Source of the DNA: Calditrichaeota bacterium AABM5.125.24
GTDB taxonomy: Bacteria > Electryoneota > AABM5-125-24 > Hatepunaeales > Hatepunaeaceae
Direction of reading: 5' to 3'
Length of the DNA: 6,505 nucleotides
Assembly (NCBI GenBank): GCA_002127415.1
Contig: MWJR01000119.1
Location: 1-6,505, forward strand
Every line of letters begins with the position of its first letter. Position 1 is the first letter of the stretch. A program made the translations under genes and the position numbers. Positions 5,870 through 6,505 of the stretch are shown here, piece after piece. The notes under the pieces were generated by a model. That model was not told where the DNA came from, ran no database searches, and saw nothing but the letters and a program-made list of their open reading frames with translations.

Positions 5870-5896
5870 ACATCGGACACTGTCCATCGAACATCG
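5864..5896. repeat. 12-base direct repeat around a small palindrome
   Basis: CATCAAACATCG (5864-5875) and CATCGAACATCG (5885-5896) differ at one base and flank the palindrome GACACTGTC (5876-5884). Each repeat is itself a partial 7-base period. The block directly abuts the stop codon of the RNA methyltransferase gene. Confidence 0.65.
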
Positions 5897-6505
5897 TTAT
5901 GCCCCCCGATACCGATCGGTTGTTGCGCTGTGGATCAGGATGCCGGCTGCCACGGCCAGGTTGAGCGATTCCGACCGCCGGGCTCCGGGTATCGATACTT
6001 TCCGGTCGGCCAGAGACACTTCATCGGGCAGCAGACCGCGGCTCTCGCCGCCGAGCAGGAGTATGCGCGATCCCGAAGGAGATATCCTCATCTCGGTATC
6101 GGTCTCATGGGCTACCGCTGCCCATACCTCGGCCCCCTCCTGCCGGAACTGTCCGATGCGTCCCGGCAGATCGGTCGGCATAAGAACCGGCATACGCAGG
6201 GTGGCCCCCATTGCGCCTCTAACCGCCTTCGGTCCGTAGGGGTCAGCCGATCCGGGTCCCAGCCAGAGCTCATCGACCCCGAAGTAATCGGCGGTGCGGA
6301 TTATCCCGCCCAGGTTACCGGGGTCCTGCACCAACGTCAGCACAACTATCAGCGAAAACGGATCGCCGGGCCGGCGGTGAACAAATCCCGGCTGGGGGCA
6401 CACAACCGCAATTCCCGGCGGCGTGTCGAGCTCGGAAATCCAGCGCATCGTCCGCGAGCTGACCCGCCGTAACCGACAGCCAGAACCGCCTATTCTGGCG
6501 ATGAA
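5897..6505 (-). CDS. SpoU/TrmH-family RNA 2'-O-methyltransferase, N-terminus cut off by window edge
   Basis: The frame stays open to base 6505, so 202 C-terminal residues are seen; an internal ATG at 6446-6448 is not the true start. The enzyme would transfer a methyl group from AdoMet to a ribose 2'-OH in rRNA or tRNA, in the cytoplasm. The SPOUT knot domain is complete. Numbering from the first visible residue, motif 1 is VQDPGNLGGIIRTADYFGVD (59-78) with the conserved Asn64 and Arg70, followed by LGPGSADPYGPKAVRGAMGA (82-101). Motif 2 is LLLGGESRGL (149-158), and motif 3 is IPGARRSESLNLAVAAGILI (172-191). Motif 3 has IPG where IPM is more usual. The missing part should be the small N-terminal substrate-binding domain. 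The form is closest to RlmB/TsnR-like proteins, but the target nucleotide cannot be told. The TPR gene starts 75 bases after its stop. Confidence 0.92.
   Translation of the reverse strand, partial: FIARIGGSGCRLRRVSSRTMRWISELDTPPGIAVVCPQPGFVHRRPGDPFSLIVVLTLVQDPGNLGGIIRTADYFGVDELWLGPGSADPYGPKAVRGAMGATLRMPVLMPTDLPGRIGQFRQEGAEVWAAVAHETDTEMRISPSGSRILLLGGESRGLLPDEVSLADRKVSIPGARRSESLNLAVAAGILIHSATTDRYRGA

Overview
The window is a run of bacterial protein genes, all read from the minus strand. In transcription order (right to left) they are: the C-terminal part of a SpoU/TrmH-family RNA 2'-O-methyltransferase (cut at base 6505), a small TPR lipoprotein, an oligopeptide-type ABC importer made of a lipid-anchored binding protein (yejA-like) and two permeases (yejB, yejE), and the N-terminal 252 residues of a DNA methyltransferase of the TSPPY type (cut at base 1). 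No RNA genes, CRISPR arrays, insertion sequences or phage genes were seen. The plus-strand open frames look like shadows of the minus-strand genes.

Organism: two lipoproteins with lipoboxes, TPR repeats and a YejABE-type importer fit a Gram-negative bacterium with about 55-60% GC in its core genes. The spacers are rich in palindromes and short tandem repeats, as in many uncultured environmental bacteria. The phylum cannot be fixed from this sequence.

Layout: 5897-6505 RNA methyltransferase; 5822-5896 spacer with a 12-base direct repeat around a small palindrome and a possible promoter; 5231-5821 TPR lipoprotein; 5097-5230 leader of the transporter operon with a possible promoter whose spacer holds an inverted repeat, and a strong ribosome binding site; 3159-5096 binding protein; 2911-3158 a 248-base spacer packed with hairpins; 1867-2910 and 782-1840 the two permeases, 26 bases apart; 1-757 the DNA methyltransferase, 24 bases after yejE and distinctly richer in AT.

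How they work together: the binding protein would capture peptides outside the inner membrane and pass them to the YejB-YejE channel. The ATPase that normally completes the system (yejF in Escherichia coli) is not in the window; the slot after yejE is taken by the DNA methyltransferase. The hairpin cluster between binding-protein and permease genes sits where the REP element sits between malE and malF in E. coli, and may likewise keep binding-protein mRNA in excess. Most of the window is ordinary. The points worth a second look are the methyltransferase at the left edge, the missing ATPase, the hairpin cluster, and the short-period repeats in the spacers.
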